A stretch of DNA of 64,000 nt from an uncultured Clostridia bacterium (GCA_947565865.1 CANOHT010000011.1:1-64000); one strand, 5' to 3'. Counted from the first letter of the stretch, positions 18,357 through 27,355 are shown. The notes: generated from the sequence alone by a model not told the origin. A program made the numbers and translations.

Positions 18357-18457
18357 GGATGTTCCGCCTTTCTTCATCATAATCGTCGCTTGTGGGACAT
18401 GGGAAAACATAGTGGTGTTGCCGGTGACCCTTCACCTCCCTTGACGCCGCGCGGGCC

Positions 18458-19351
18458 TTATTCCTTCACCGAGCCGAGGGTGATTCCCTGAATGAAGAAG
18501 CGCTGCAGGAAGACATACAGCAGCAGCATGGGCAGCGTAGCCATCAGAATGATGCCGTACTTCATGGACTCGGCCGCCTTCAGCATCTCCTCGTAGGCCG
18601 CCTGATCCTCCGTGAGCATCTCAAACAGGGGGCCGGACACCTGGTTGGAGGCCAGCAGTTCCTTCAGCACCAGCTGGATGGGATAATACTGCTCCTTATC
18701 CAGGTAGATCATGGCGCGGAAATAGTCGTTCCACTGCCACACGCCGTAAAACAGCAGCATCACGATGATGATGGGCGTGGAGGTGGGCAGCAGGATGCGG
18801 AAAAAGTACCCGAAGTGCGCGCAGCCGTCGATTTCCGCCGCCTCGTAGAGGCTTGGAATGTAGGTGGAGCGAAAGTAGGACGAGGCCATCAGCAGATTCA
18901 TCACCTGAATGCCGGATACGCACAGCAGCACCCAGTAGGTATTGCGCAGGTGAAGCTGGTTGACCAGGATATACTGCGGAATCAGTCCGCCCTGGAAAAA
19001 CATGGCGAACAGAAAAAACAGGCTGAGAATGCGCTTGCCGGAAAAATCCGACCGGGAAAGCGGGTAGGCCGCCATCAGCGTCAGGGAGGTGCTCAGTATG
19101 GCCCCCACCACCGCGTAGAACATGGAGTTGGCATAGCCCGTCCAAAGCATGTCATAGTTGAAAATGCGCTTGTAGCCCTCCAGGTTCAGCCCCTTGGGCC
19201 AGAGGATCACCTGGCCGGACAGCACATATTCCGGACTGCTGAGCGAGGCGATCAGCATGAAGTACAGCGGATAGATCACCACCGCGCACATCAGGAGCAT
19301 CACCAGCCCCGTTACCATGGTAAAGATTCTGTCGTTTCGACTCTCCTTCAT
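18458..19351 (-). CDS. Sugar ABC importer permease, LplC/YtcP (MalG-type)
   Basis: A 297-residue membrane protein with six predicted helices. It opens with a helix at FTMVTGLVMLLMCAVVIYPLYFMLIASL and carries the MalG-type coupling loop ending YEAAEIDGCAHFGYFFRILLP, which docks the ATPase. The tail FIQGITLGSVKE is characteristic of the LplC/YtcP family. It is 12 nt downstream of the partner permease and about 100 nt upstream of the binding protein. Substrate likely an oligosaccharide, undetermined. Confidence 0.88.
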   Translation of the reverse strand: MKESRNDRIFTMVTGLVMLLMCAVVIYPLYFMLIASLSSPEYVLSGQVILWPKGLNLEGYKRIFNYDMLWTGYANSMFYAVVGAILSTSLTLMAAYPLSRSDFSGKRILSLFFLFAMFFQGGLIPQYILVNQLHLRNTYWVLLCVSGIQVMNLLMASSYFRSTYIPSLYEAAEIDGCAHFGYFFRILLPTSTPIIIVMLLFYGVWQWNDYFRAMIYLDKEQYYPIQLVLKELLASNQVSGPLFEMLTEDQAAYEEMLKAAESMKYGIILMATLPMLLLYVFLQRFFIQGITLGSVKE

Positions 19352-19363
19352 AGCGGCGCTCCT

Positions 19364-20284
19364 TTACCACAGGCTTTCGTTGGTCAGCTTGCGGCTGACC
19401 AGGTTCACAAACAGGAGAATGACGACATTCACCACCGTCTGAAAGAGGTTGATAGCCGTCGAATAGCTGAACTGGCCGTTCAAAAGGCCGATCTTGTACA
19501 CATAGGTGCCAATAATTTCGGAGGTGCTCAGATTGGTGGCGCTCTGCATCAGCAGCACCTTTTGCGTATCCACATTGAGCATCCGCCCCACCTGAAGCAG
19601 CAGCACCGTCACCAGCGTGGGCACGATGGCCGGCAGATCAATGTACCAGATTTTCTGCAGCTTGGTCGCGCCGTCCAGCGTGGCGGCTTCATACTGGGAT
19701 ACGTCTACCGCCGTCAGCGCCGCCAGGAAGATAATGGCCTGATAGCCCGTATGCTGCCACACATGGGAAAGCACGAACACATGCCGGAACCAGCCCGGCT
19801 CGGCCATGAAGTAAATGGGATTGCCGCCCAGCCGCTTGATGAGGACGTTGATAATGCCGGAGGAGGGCGAGCCGAACAGCGTCAGCATGCCCGTCAGCAC
19901 CACCAGGGAGATGAAATGCGGCGCGTAGGTGATGGTCTGCACGGACTTTTTCACCCACTTGCCCCGGGTGTGATTAAGCATGAATGCCAGGGCGATGGGC
20001 AGGGGAAAGGCCACCAGCAGCTGATAAAAGCTGAGAATCAGGGTATTGGCGATCAGCTCCCAGCACTGCGCAGAATTGAAAAACCGTTCAAAGTACATCA
20101 GACCCACCCAGGGGCTCTCCATGATGCCCTTGCCGATGCTGTAACGCTTGAAGGCGATCACCAGCCCGTACATGGGCGCGTAATGGAAAATCAGAAAGAA
20201 CACCACTGCCGGCAATACCAGCAGCCACAGCTGCCATTCCCGCTTGCCAAGCAGGCGGGAGGAGCGAATGGAGCGGGCAAGCAT
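19364..20284 (-). CDS. Sugar ABC importer permease, LplB (MalF-type)
   Basis: A 306-residue permease, first gene of the operon. It has the LplB-type start (REWQLWLLVLPAVVFFLIFHYAPMYGLVIAFKRY, residues about 15-48), six membrane helices and the coupling loop QYEAATLDGATKLQKIWYIDLP. It pairs with the downstream MalG-type permease. GAGGTG lies 5-6 nt before the ATG at 20284. The 5' leader contains a perfect 16-bp palindrome just upstream of that ribosome site, and the promoter is consensus. Confidence 0.88.
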   Translation of the reverse strand: MLARSIRSSRLLGKREWQLWLLVLPAVVFFLIFHYAPMYGLVIAFKRYSIGKGIMESPWVGLMYFERFFNSAQCWELIANTLILSFYQLLVAFPLPIALAFMLNHTRGKWVKKSVQTITYAPHFISLVVLTGMLTLFGSPSSGIINVLIKRLGGNPIYFMAEPGWFRHVFVLSHVWQHTGYQAIIFLAALTAVDVSQYEAATLDGATKLQKIWYIDLPAIVPTLVTVLLLQVGRMLNVDTQKVLLMQSATNLSTSEIIGTYVYKIGLLNGQFSYSTAINLFQTVVNVVILLFVNLVSRKLTNESLW

Positions 20285-20302
20285 GTTGATTCACCTCACT
20301 TT

Positions 20303-20318
20303 ATATTTCATGAAATAT
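20303..20318. promoter_or_regulatory. Candidate operator 1 (perfect 16-bp palindrome) in the lplB-like leader
   Basis: ATATTTCATGAAATAT is fully self-complementary. It lies about 19 bp before the lplB-like ATG and about 75-90 bp after the predicted transcription start. It matches operator 2 at 15 of 16 positions. Confidence 0.7.
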
Positions 20319-20399
20319 CCAGGTCATAAAGTTTCTTCCAGACTTTCCAATCCACCTCTTTTCGATCAAATTCCTGTTCTTTTTCCACCGAATGACCTT

Positions 20400-20428
20400 A
20401 TTATACTGAACTGCAGCCCCCTTGTCAA
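20400..20428 (-). promoter_or_regulatory. Consensus sigma-A promoter of the sugar-uptake operon
   Basis: On the minus strand TTGACA (complement of 20423-20428) and TATAAT (complement of 20400-20405) are separated by 17 bp. Both hexamers and the spacing are ideal, which suggests strong activity unless repressed. Confidence 0.88.
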
Positions 20429-20436
20429 TCGCTTTT

Positions 20437-20454
20437 TATATTTAATGAAATATA
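20437..20454. promoter_or_regulatory. Candidate operator 2 next to the -35 hexamer
   Basis: TATATTTAATGAAATATA is an 18-bp palindrome with a single mismatched pair near the centre. It lies 8 bp upstream of the -35 element. Its core differs from operator 1 at one base. Confidence 0.68.
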
Positions 20455-20493
20455 AAATATGTCATTGTCCAATTCGTAGACCAACAGCAAAAT

Positions 20494-20517
20494 GCCGCGT
20501 CCTCGATCAGGCGCGGC
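20494..20517. terminator. Terminator-like hairpin after the class B PBP gene
   Basis: GCCGCG (20494-20499) pairs with CGCGGC (20512-20517), with inner CCT/AGG pairing and one bulged base. It is followed by GTTTTT on the plus strand and by ATTTTG on the minus strand. The upstream minus-strand operon ends at 20565, so minus-strand termination is the likely role. Confidence 0.6.
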
Positions 20518-20564
20518 GTTTTTCCGATTGGCGAAGCATGTTTTCCTGGCGGCGATACAAACTC

Positions 20565-22043
20565 CTATTCAGGCTGCGCGGTCGGTTCCGCCATGGGCGC
20601 CGGCGGCTCCTCGGCGCCATGCTCCTTGAGGTAGGCAAAGATTTTTCCGGCAATGGGCGCCGCCGCGCTGCCCCCGCCCTGACCATCCTCAATGGATTCT
20701 ACCAGCACCGCCGCGGCGTAGGGCAGCTCCTCATCGGCAATGTAGCCAACAAACCAGCCATGGGTCACGTCCTGGCCGTCCATGCTGCTCTCCGCCGAGC
20801 CCGTCTTGCCCCGAACGTCGAGGCCTTCCACCGCCGCCCGACGGCCCGTGCCGCTTTTGACCACCGCCTGCATGTATTCCTGCAGCACCGCCGCGTTCTC
20901 CGGCGTGGCGGCCGTGCGATAGACCTTTGTCTGCAGCGTCTCCCGAATCTGGCCCTCCACGCTGCTGACGCTTTGAAGCAGGCGCGGCTCCATCATCACG
21001 CCGTCGTTGGCGATGGCGGCAGCCACCATACACATGTGCAGGGGGGAAGCCACAATGGCGCTCTGGCCCATGCCGGAGGTCGCCACCTCAAACTGGTTGC
21101 GGCCCGTCGTGGGATAGCTGCTGTTTTCCACCACCAGATCCCGGAAGAGGAAATTATCGTTGAAGCCGAAGCTCTCCGCCGTCCGCCGCAGCATATCGTC
21201 TCCCATGGTCAGCGCCAGGAGGGCATAGGCGTTGTTGCAGCTGACGGTGAAGGCCCGCTTCATCGTCAGCTTGCCATGAATATCCTGACCGTAATCCCGG
21301 ATGGCGTGATCCATGACCAGCAGGCCGCCGGTGCACTCAATGTCATCCCGGGCGGCGGCGTTTTCCACATGATCCAGGGCCGCGATGGTGGTGATGATCT
21401 TGAAGGTGCTGCCCGGCGGATATACCGACTGGGTCGCCCTGTTCCAGAAGGGACGCCCGGGATTGGTCAGGGTCTCCTCCGTAATGTTTTTCGGGTCGAA
21501 GCCCGGCAGGCTCACCATGCCCAGCACCTCGCCGGTGCGGTAGTTCATCACCACCGCCGCGCCGTTTTTGCCCGCGGACTGCTCGTTTTCGGCAAATGCC
21601 CGGGCAATGGCAGTGCACAGGCGGCTGTCCGCCGTCAGCGTGATGGTGTCCCCCTGGCGGGTGCTGCCCGTAAGCAGACCCTTCAAAAGCTCCGGAAAGG
21701 AAGCCTGAAAGCCGTAAAGATAGCTGGTCTGAAAGGTCTCCACGCCGTTGGAAACCTGCCCCTGCTCATCCCCCAGCAGATGGACGATGGCGCTGCGGGC
21801 CGCCGCGTCCTCCTGGTAGCGCCGCTCCCCGCCCTCGGTGGTGGCCAGCACCACGCCGTTGCGATCCAGGATGTCCCCGGCGATGACGACTTCCTTCTGG
21901 GCCCTTACCCGGGGATTCCTGCTGGAGGAAAACCAGCGGTTGCCGTAGGTGATGATGCTGTAGCCGCCGTATACCGCCAGCAGCAGGAACAGCCCGAACA
22001 TCAGCAGGGCCAAAAACTTGAATTGCAGCCGTTGCTTCTTCAT
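20565..22043 (-). CDS. Class B penicillin-binding protein (PbpA/FtsI-type transpeptidase)
   Basis: A 492-residue membrane-anchored transpeptidase that cross-links peptidoglycan. An N-terminal helix (about 10-32) is followed by a short pedestal and the penicillin-binding domain with the active-site motifs S212TFK, S268CN and K413TG in the order expected. A GDILDRNG segment marks the start of the pedestal, as in PBP2/PbpA. It lacks PASTA repeats and is close in length to mycobacterial PbpA. The start overlaps the FtsW/RodA stop by 4 nt (ATGA), so the glycosyltransferase and transpeptidase are translationally coupled partners for elongation, division or sporulation. Confidence 0.9.
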   Translation of the reverse strand: MKKQRLQFKFLALLMFGLFLLLAVYGGYSIITYGNRWFSSSRNPRVRAQKEVVIAGDILDRNGVVLATTEGGERRYQEDAAARSAIVHLLGDEQGQVSNGVETFQTSYLYGFQASFPELLKGLLTGSTRQGDTITLTADSRLCTAIARAFAENEQSAGKNGAAVVMNYRTGEVLGMVSLPGFDPKNITEETLTNPGRPFWNRATQSVYPPGSTFKIITTIAALDHVENAAARDDIECTGGLLVMDHAIRDYGQDIHGKLTMKRAFTVSCNNAYALLALTMGDDMLRRTAESFGFNDNFLFRDLVVENSSYPTTGRNQFEVATSGMGQSAIVASPLHMCMVAAAIANDGVMMEPRLLQSVSSVEGQIRETLQTKVYRTAATPENAAVLQEYMQAVVKSGTGRRAAVEGLDVRGKTGSAESSMDGQDVTHGWFVGYIADEELPYAAAVLVESIEDGQGGGSAAAPIAGKIFAYLKEHGAEEPPAPMAEPTAQPE

Positions 22044-23290
22044 GGCGCACCCTCCTCATCCCCCTGGGCCAGGCGGGCGTCCTCCTCCAGGTCATCGGCG
22101 TTCAGGCTGCCCACGCCCTGCAAAAGGCCCATCAGGCACATGCTGGAAACCAGGGAGGTGCCGCCGTAGCTGACAAAGGGCATGGTGACACCGGTCAGGG
22201 GCAGCAGCTTGATGACGCCGCCGATAATCACAAACGTCTGCAGGCCGACCATCAGTGTGCAGCCCATAGCCAGCAGACCGTGGAAGCTGCGCCGGGCCGC
22301 CATGGCGATGGTCGTTCCCCGCCAGATCAGCGCCACATACATCAGCAGTACGCACAGCCCGAAGATTACCCCGAACTGCTCGCAGATAACGGCAAAAATG
22401 AAGTCCGTATGATATACGGGGATGGTCTTGGGCGAACCCAGCCCCAGCCCCACGCCAAAAAGCCCGCCGCTGGCAATGGCCATCAGACTCTGGACAATCT
22501 GATACCCGGAGTGGTCGAAGTCCGCCCAGGGATTCAGCCAGATAGCCACCCGGCGCTTCACATGGGCGAACATCTGATACCCCGCCACCGCCGCGCCCGC
22601 GCCGCCCAGCAGGCCGATCCCCGTCATCAGCACATTGCTGGAGGAGGCGTAGTAAAGCAGCAGGGTCACGCCGTAGTACATCAGGGCGGTGCCCAGGTCC
22701 TTTTGCAGCATAAGCAGCAGCAGGCAGGTCACGGCAAAGCCGAGCCACAGGAAAAACTTCCTCCGGCTCATGAAATAGCTGATGATGACCAGCAGGCTCA
22801 GCTTGACGATCTCGCTGGGCTGAACGGAAATCCCCGCCACATAGAACCAGTTTTTCGCGCCGTTGGTTTCCTTGCCGATGACCAGCGGCAGCACCAGCAG
22901 CGCCAGGGACACGGGAATCATCAGCGCCACCGGCACGCCCCAATGCCGCACCAGCCGCACCAGGTAAATGCACACCACCATGCACACCAGCCCGACGCCG
23001 TAATAGGTGGCCTGCTGGTAGGCATAGGCAGGATTGGTGTCGTAGAGCACCAGCACCCCCAGGGCGCACAGAAAATTCACCAGCGACAAAAGCAGCTTGT
23101 CCGCCGGAAAAAGCCGGGGCAGAAAATTGGTGCCCACATGAATCATCACCGGCACAGCCAGCGCCAGCGCGAAGCCCTGCCATACCAAGTCCCGAAGACC
23201 CAGCAGCAGAAAGGCGCTGAAGTAGAAAACCTTGACCACGCTGGCCAGCAGTCTGCCGGGATCCCGCCGAAAGCCGCGCTCCTTAGGCAT
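22040..23290 (-). CDS. SEDS-family peptidoglycan glycosyltransferase (FtsW/RodA/SpoVE)
   Basis: About 416 residues with roughly ten membrane helices. Family landmarks are KNWFYVAGISVQPSEIVKLSLLVIISYF, the lipid II polymerase region QKDLGTALMYYGVTLLLYY, the segment GYQIVQSLMAIASGGLFGVGLG and GVTMPFVSYGGTSLVSSM near the end. It polymerises glycan strands from lipid II in the membrane. Two start codons are plausible, 23296 and 23290; 23290 has the better spacing (10 nt) from AAGGGAG. Both overlap the FHA gene. Whether it serves elongation, division or spores cannot be told from sequence. Confidence 0.9.
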   Translation of the reverse strand: MPKERGFRRDPGRLLASVVKVFYFSAFLLLGLRDLVWQGFALALAVPVMIHVGTNFLPRLFPADKLLLSLVNFLCALGVLVLYDTNPAYAYQQATYYGVGLVCMVVCIYLVRLVRHWGVPVALMIPVSLALLVLPLVIGKETNGAKNWFYVAGISVQPSEIVKLSLLVIISYFMSRRKFFLWLGFAVTCLLLLMLQKDLGTALMYYGVTLLLYYASSSNVLMTGIGLLGGAGAAVAGYQMFAHVKRRVAIWLNPWADFDHSGYQIVQSLMAIASGGLFGVGLGLGSPKTIPVYHTDFIFAVICEQFGVIFGLCVLLMYVALIWRGTTIAMAARRSFHGLLAMGCTLMVGLQTFVIIGGVIKLLPLTGVTMPFVSYGGTSLVSSMCLMGLLQGVGSLNADDLEEDARLAQGDEEGAP

Positions 23291-24500
23291 CCACATCACG
23301 CTCCCTTCTGCGGGAGGGACGGAGCCGCGGCCGGGCCGGGGCGAAATCCTCCTCAGGCGGATCGAAATCATCGCTGCCCCTGGGCGCGTCCAGGATCACG
23401 CATTCTTCGGCGGAAGGCGGGCTTGGCTGCCGTCCCGTCCAGAGCATGTCCGGCGCCTCCTCCTGCTGGCGACGGCGGCGGCGAGGCGCATGCAAGCTGA
23501 GGTCGGCATCAGCCCACCCCTGGGAAGCCGACGGCGCGTATGCCTCCGGCGTCTGTGGCGCGCCGCCCATATGACCGCCATTCGCAATTCCATATGGGCT
23601 GCTTTTTTCGTATGACTCGTATACTATGTAACCTTCCATGGGATAACGCCGCCCTGTGTCCATCCAAGCATCCTGATCGTCCCGCATGGCGTCCTCGCGG
23701 CAGCCAGCATCGTTTATTACGTTTTGGTTACATTCAGGCGGATAGTCCTGTAACATGTAACCATCCGTTTGCATATACGGAGACACGCCCTGGGGCATCC
23801 GCCACCCCGCAGGTACGGAACCCGGCGGCATCCGGTCATCAGGAGCGAAATTCGGGCGCTGTGCTTGGTGCTGGCCGTGCGGTATGCGGCCCTCGGGAAA
23901 TGTCGGCCAGCCGGCCGGGCCGTATCCGCTGAAGGCAGCGGGCGAGCCGTTCTCCTCCTGCCAGGCTGCCCGGGGCGCGCCGTCGCTCTCTGGCTCATCG
24001 GGCGCCAGCGCCGCCCGCCGGGTAGCCTCCAGCCCCGCGAACAGGCGAAGGCGAAGCGCGGCCTCGCCCACCTCCAGGGTATCGCCGTGGCAAAGGGGGT
24101 TTTCCTTGGGGCGGCTCCTGGCTGTCAGCTCCTCGCCCTCCACCCGGCACGTCTGACCTCGCCAGGGGCGCATCAGCAGGCCCACGCCTTCCTCAAAGGC
24201 AAAGTCCACATGCTTGCCCGCCACGCCCTCCACGGGCACCACCAGGTCGCAAGTGCGCAGATACCCCAGCACCCCCTCCCGGGGCACCGGGAGCACCGTG
24301 CCTTCCGGCAGCTCCCCGGAACCGCGCCGCACCACCAGCTCTCCCACCATGCCGGCATCCGGCAAGCGTCGGAGGCGGCGGTGCTGGGCCCGGCGATCCT
24401 TTCGCAGCCAGGCGAAGGAGCGCCACACCATCAGGCCCCCCAGCAGGACGAACCAATACCGCAGGCCAAGGGCCAAAACCTCATAAATATCCTCGGGCAT
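23283..24500 (-). CDS. FHA-like domain protein with one membrane helix and a disordered tail
   Basis: A 405-residue protein. A single N-terminal helix (about 9-26, LALGLRYWFVLLGGLMVWRS) is followed by a basic stretch and an FHA-like beta-rich domain (about 50-155) with GEL.V...G......G.VLPV, a break at LRTCDLVVP and HGDTLEVGEAALRLRLF. Residues about 165-405 are low complexity, rich in proline, glycine and charged residues. The stretch coded around 23590-23780 is less G+C-rich than its surroundings. FHA domains bind phosphothreonine; the location before FtsW/RodA and a PBP suggests control of wall synthesis by Ser/Thr kinases, none of which is nearby. Confidence 0.7.
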   Translation of the reverse strand: MPEDIYEVLALGLRYWFVLLGGLMVWRSFAWLRKDRRAQHRRLRRLPDAGMVGELVVRRGSGELPEGTVLPVPREGVLGYLRTCDLVVPVEGVAGKHVDFAFEEGVGLLMRPWRGQTCRVEGEELTARSRPKENPLCHGDTLEVGEAALRLRLFAGLEATRRAALAPDEPESDGAPRAAWQEENGSPAAFSGYGPAGWPTFPEGRIPHGQHQAQRPNFAPDDRMPPGSVPAGWRMPQGVSPYMQTDGYMLQDYPPECNQNVINDAGCREDAMRDDQDAWMDTGRRYPMEGYIVYESYEKSSPYGIANGGHMGGAPQTPEAYAPSASQGWADADLSLHAPRRRRRQQEEAPDMLWTGRQPSPPSAEECVILDAPRGSDDFDPPEEDFAPARPRLRPSRRRERDVDA

Positions 24501-24527
24501 ACCATGTCCTTTCGGGCAATTGGGGAA

Positions 24528-25814
24528 TCAAGCCAGCATTTCCCGCAGCTCCTTGAGGAGGGGCCGCAGGTTCTTCGGCGTATATTCCGGATCGCGCTGA
24601 ACACAGATGGTCAGGTTTTCCGGGCGGAAAACGCTCTGGGCCGCGTCCAGCAGATCCTCGCAGGTCAGATCGTCATACATTTGGGCCTGGGCGTCCAGAT
24701 CGCAGCGGCTCAAGTCCCCCGCCATCCAGCTCCAGCCCATCAATTCCGCCATACCGGACACATCGTCCTGATAAAAAACCAGGTTATCCGTAAACTGCAT
24801 CCGGGTCTGGCGCAGCCGCAAAGGGCGGATATACATTTTCAGCCTGCACAGCAGCGCGAAAACCTTGCGCAGGCTGTCCGCCAGCAGCTCCTGGCGCACA
24901 TCGTAACGGATGACCAGCCGCCGGAACATGCCCATTTCCTCGGTGACGGAATCGATCTCCGCCACCAGGGCCTGCTCCTCCCGCAGGGTCTGGAACAGCA
25001 GGGAATCGCTGTTGCCGGCGGTAATGGCATTGAGCACTTCCCCGGCCAGGGGGAAGACCCTGTCGTCATCCAGATCAAAGGCCAGCTGCACCTTGGCCTG
25101 ACCGCCCTCCTGCTCCAGCACCATATCGCTGCGGCCGTCCCGCATGCAGAAGCCCAGCGGTACCGTCTGGGCAAAGGGCTGCTCCTCATCCCTGGGCGCA
25201 AGCTCCTCAAAGGCGGCGCAGACAGCCTCCTCCATGGCTTCGGACAGATTGCCCGCCACGCACAGGCAGGCATTTGCGGGTTGGAACACCAGCCGCTGCC
25301 AGCGCCGGATGGTCGCCGGGGTCATGGCCGCGACGCTCTCCGCCGTGCCCATCATGCCGAAGACCCCCGCGCCGGTTCGCCGGAACCGGCGTGCCGCTTC
25401 CTCCTCAAAGTCCGCGTCCTCCTGCTCGATCTGGCGGATGACCACCTGCTTCTCCGCGTCGATGGCCTCCTGTGTCCAGGGCATGTCGCTGAAGAAGCGA
25501 AGGAACAGCGCCAGCACCTCGTCAAAGAAGCGAGGATGGGTCTTCAGGCGGAACACGACGCCCTCGGGATAGGTGGCGCCATCCAGCTCCGCGCCGAAAC
25601 GGGCCGTCAGCTGATTCAGCGCCGCGGCGTCCAGCTCTCCCAGGCCGCGGAAGCATAAATGCTCCAGCAGATGGCAAACGCCCTGGTTCTGCTTGTTCTC
25701 GTACAGCGTCCCGCCCTTGAGGAACAGGCTGAACTCCATGGCATGGAGATGGTTCTGACGGCAGGCAAGGACGGTCATCCCGTTTCGCAGGCTGTGTTCA
25801 TGTACGCTGGCCAT
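24528..25814 (-). CDS. M16-family (pitrilysin/insulinase fold) protein with an altered zinc site
   Basis: A 428-residue protein of the M16 family. The inverted zinc motif H48LLEH52 is present in the context GVCHLLEHLCFRG. At the usual distance, 76 residues after H52, the third ligand glutamate (seen as VIxRE in mitochondrial processing peptidase) reads VVIRQ, a glutamine at about 128; E130 is nearby and could substitute. The second half has the usual M16 repeat-domain features. The ATG at 25814 is set by AAGGAGG 8 nt upstream. It is transcribed after dnaA from a promoter inside the dnaA terminator. Peptidase activity is uncertain. Confidence 0.82.
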   Translation of the reverse strand: MASVHEHSLRNGMTVLACRQNHLHAMEFSLFLKGGTLYENKQNQGVCHLLEHLCFRGLGELDAAALNQLTARFGAELDGATYPEGVVFRLKTHPRFFDEVLALFLRFFSDMPWTQEAIDAEKQVVIRQIEQEDADFEEEAARRFRRTGAGVFGMMGTAESVAAMTPATIRRWQRLVFQPANACLCVAGNLSEAMEEAVCAAFEELAPRDEEQPFAQTVPLGFCMRDGRSDMVLEQEGGQAKVQLAFDLDDDRVFPLAGEVLNAITAGNSDSLLFQTLREEQALVAEIDSVTEEMGMFRRLVIRYDVRQELLADSLRKVFALLCRLKMYIRPLRLRQTRMQFTDNLVFYQDDVSGMAELMGWSWMAGDLSRCDLDAQAQMYDDLTCEDLLDAAQSVFRPENLTICVQRDPEYTPKNLRPLLKELREMLA

Positions 25815-25854
25815 CACGTATCCTCCTTCAGACGATCCCTTTTGTACGCTTTCT

Positions 25855-25883
25855 ATTATAATGAAAAAACCGTCCGGGCGCAA
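25855..25883 (-). promoter_or_regulatory. Promoter of the M16 gene overlapping the dnaA terminator
   Basis: On the minus strand TTGCGC (complement of 25878-25883) and a perfect TATAAT (complement of 25855-25860) are 17 bp apart. The -35 lies inside the predicted terminator hairpin. Confidence 0.6.
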
Positions 25884-25894
25884 CACTCGAACGG
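25864..25894 (-). terminator. Intrinsic terminator of dnaA
   Basis: An imperfect stem of about 10 pairs (25870-25894) is followed on the minus strand by TTTTTT (25864-25869). It lies 30 bp after the dnaA stop. Confidence 0.65.
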
Positions 25895-25924
25895 CTGATA
25901 TTCCTGTAAAAAGATCGCTTTGAT

Positions 25925-27253
25925 TTATTTTCCTTCCACAATCAGGCCCTTGATGTCGCTGACCACGCTGGCCATGCTGCTGGAATCCTTGACGCTGCCG
26001 GCCACCTGGTTATAAGCATGGAGCACGGTGGTATGATCCCGGTTGCCAAAGACCTGGCCGATCTGCGGCAGGGACATGTTGGTCAGCTCCCTGGTCAGAT
26101 ACATGGCGATCTGCCGGGGCACCGTCACCTCCCGGCGGCGGCTGGGCTTAATCAGCGCGTCCACATCCAGGCTGTAATAGTCGCAGACGGTCTGCATTAC
26201 CACCTGCGCGGTAATCTGCCGGGCCTTGGGCTGCACCAGCACATCCCGCAGCGCCTCCTGGCACAATTCCACCGTCACAGGCCGGCCCACCAGGTTGGCG
26301 TAGGCGTGAAGGCGGATCAGGCTACCCTCCAGCTCACGGATATTGCTGGACACATGGGTGGCGATGAGCTCCATCACCTCCGCGGGGATGTCCATGTGCT
26401 CCTGCCGGGCCTTCTCCCGCAGAATGGCGATGCGCGTCTCGATATCCGGCTTCTTGATGTCGGCAATCAGACCCCAGGCAAAGCGGCTGGAAAGGCGCTC
26501 CTCCAGCTTGGCGATCTCCTGGGGCGGACGGTCGCTGGTGAGGATGATCTGCTTGCCCGCGGTATGCAGCGTATTAAAGGTATGGAAAAACTCCTCCTGG
26601 GTGGACTCTCGTCCGGCGATGAACTGGATGTCATCCACCATCAGGATGTCCACATTGCGGAAGCGGTAGCGGAACTCCATGTTCCGGCCCTGCTGGATGG
26701 CGGTAATCAGCTCGTTGGTGAAGTTTTCGCTGGTGATGTAGAGCAGCCGCTTCTCCGGATACTGCTGCTGCACATAATGGCCGATGGCGTGCATCAGATG
26801 GGTCTTGCCCAGCCCCACGCCGCCGTGAATGAACAGCGGGTTGTAGGTATCGGCGGGCGACTCCGCCACCGCCAGGGCCGCCGCGTGGGCAAAGCGGTTG
26901 CCGCTGCCCACCACGAAGGTATCGAAGGTGTACTTCGGATTCAGCTGAACCGTGCCCTCCGCCGCCGCCGGCGCGCTGCCGCCCCGCTGACCCCGGCCCT
27001 CATATTCCGCTTTGGTGAGGATTTCCACATTGATATTATGCCCCGCCGCCTGGGACAGGCTGGAGGCGATCAGGGATGCGTAGCGGTTATTGACCATCAT
27101 CCGCATGTTTTCCATGGCAATAATGAGGGTCAGCACATCGCCCTCCAGGCTTTTGGGAGTCAGGTTGGTTTCGATCCAGGTGTGATAGGATACCTGGTTC
27201 ATTTCCTGCTTGAGCTGCTCGCAGGCCTTACCCCATAGCTCGTTCATATCCAT
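25925..27253 (-). CDS. dnaA: Chromosomal replication initiator DnaA
   Basis: A full-length DnaA of 442 residues. Domain I (1-80) binds helicase loaders, and a short linker (about 81-105) follows. The AAA+ domain carries Walker [10 protein letters not shown] (about 144-152), Walker [11 protein letters not shown] (about 202-211) and the sensor region [10 protein letters not shown]. Domain IV ends with the DNA-binding signature [13 protein letters not shown], which recognises TTATCCACA boxes. GGAGG lies 8 nt before the ATG. Perfect and near-perfect boxes lie upstream in its own leader and promoter region, which indicates both the origin and self-control. The next gene is an M16 protein rather than dnaN. 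Confidence 0.98.
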   Translation of the reverse strand: MDMNELWGKACEQLKQEMNQVSYHTWIETNLTPKSLEGDVLTLIIAMENMRMMVNNRYASLIASSLSQAAGHNINVEILTKAEYEGRGQRGGSAPAAAEGTVQLNPKYTFDTFVVGSGNRFAHAAALAVAESPADTYNPLFIHGGVGLGKTHLMHAIGHYVQQQYPEKRLLYITSENFTNELITAIQQGRNMEFRYRFRNVDILMVDDIQFIAGRESTQEEFFHTFNTLHTAGKQIILTSDRPPQEIAKLEERLSSRFAWGLIADIKKPDIETRIAILREKARQEHMDIPAEVMELIATHVSSNIRELEGSLIRLHAYANLVGRPVTVELCQEALRDVLVQPKARQITAQVVMQTVCDYYSLDVDALIKPSRRREVTVPRQIAMYLTRELTNMSLPQIGQVFGNRDHTTVLHAYNQVAGSVKDSSSMASVVSDIKGLIVEGK

Positions 27254-27346
27254 GCCTTCATCCTCCGCATCCTAAGACCGCTTTTGCGATATGCGCAGAC
27301 CTGATCCACCGGCCCCGCCCTGCATAGACAGCCGCGGCCCCCTTGC

Positions 27347-27355
27347 TGTGGATAA
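27347..27355 (-). promoter_or_regulatory. Perfect DnaA box in the dnaA leader
   Basis: TGTGGATAA on the plus strand is TTATCCACA on the minus strand, an exact DnaA box. It lies downstream of the predicted dnaA promoter. Confidence 0.85.
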
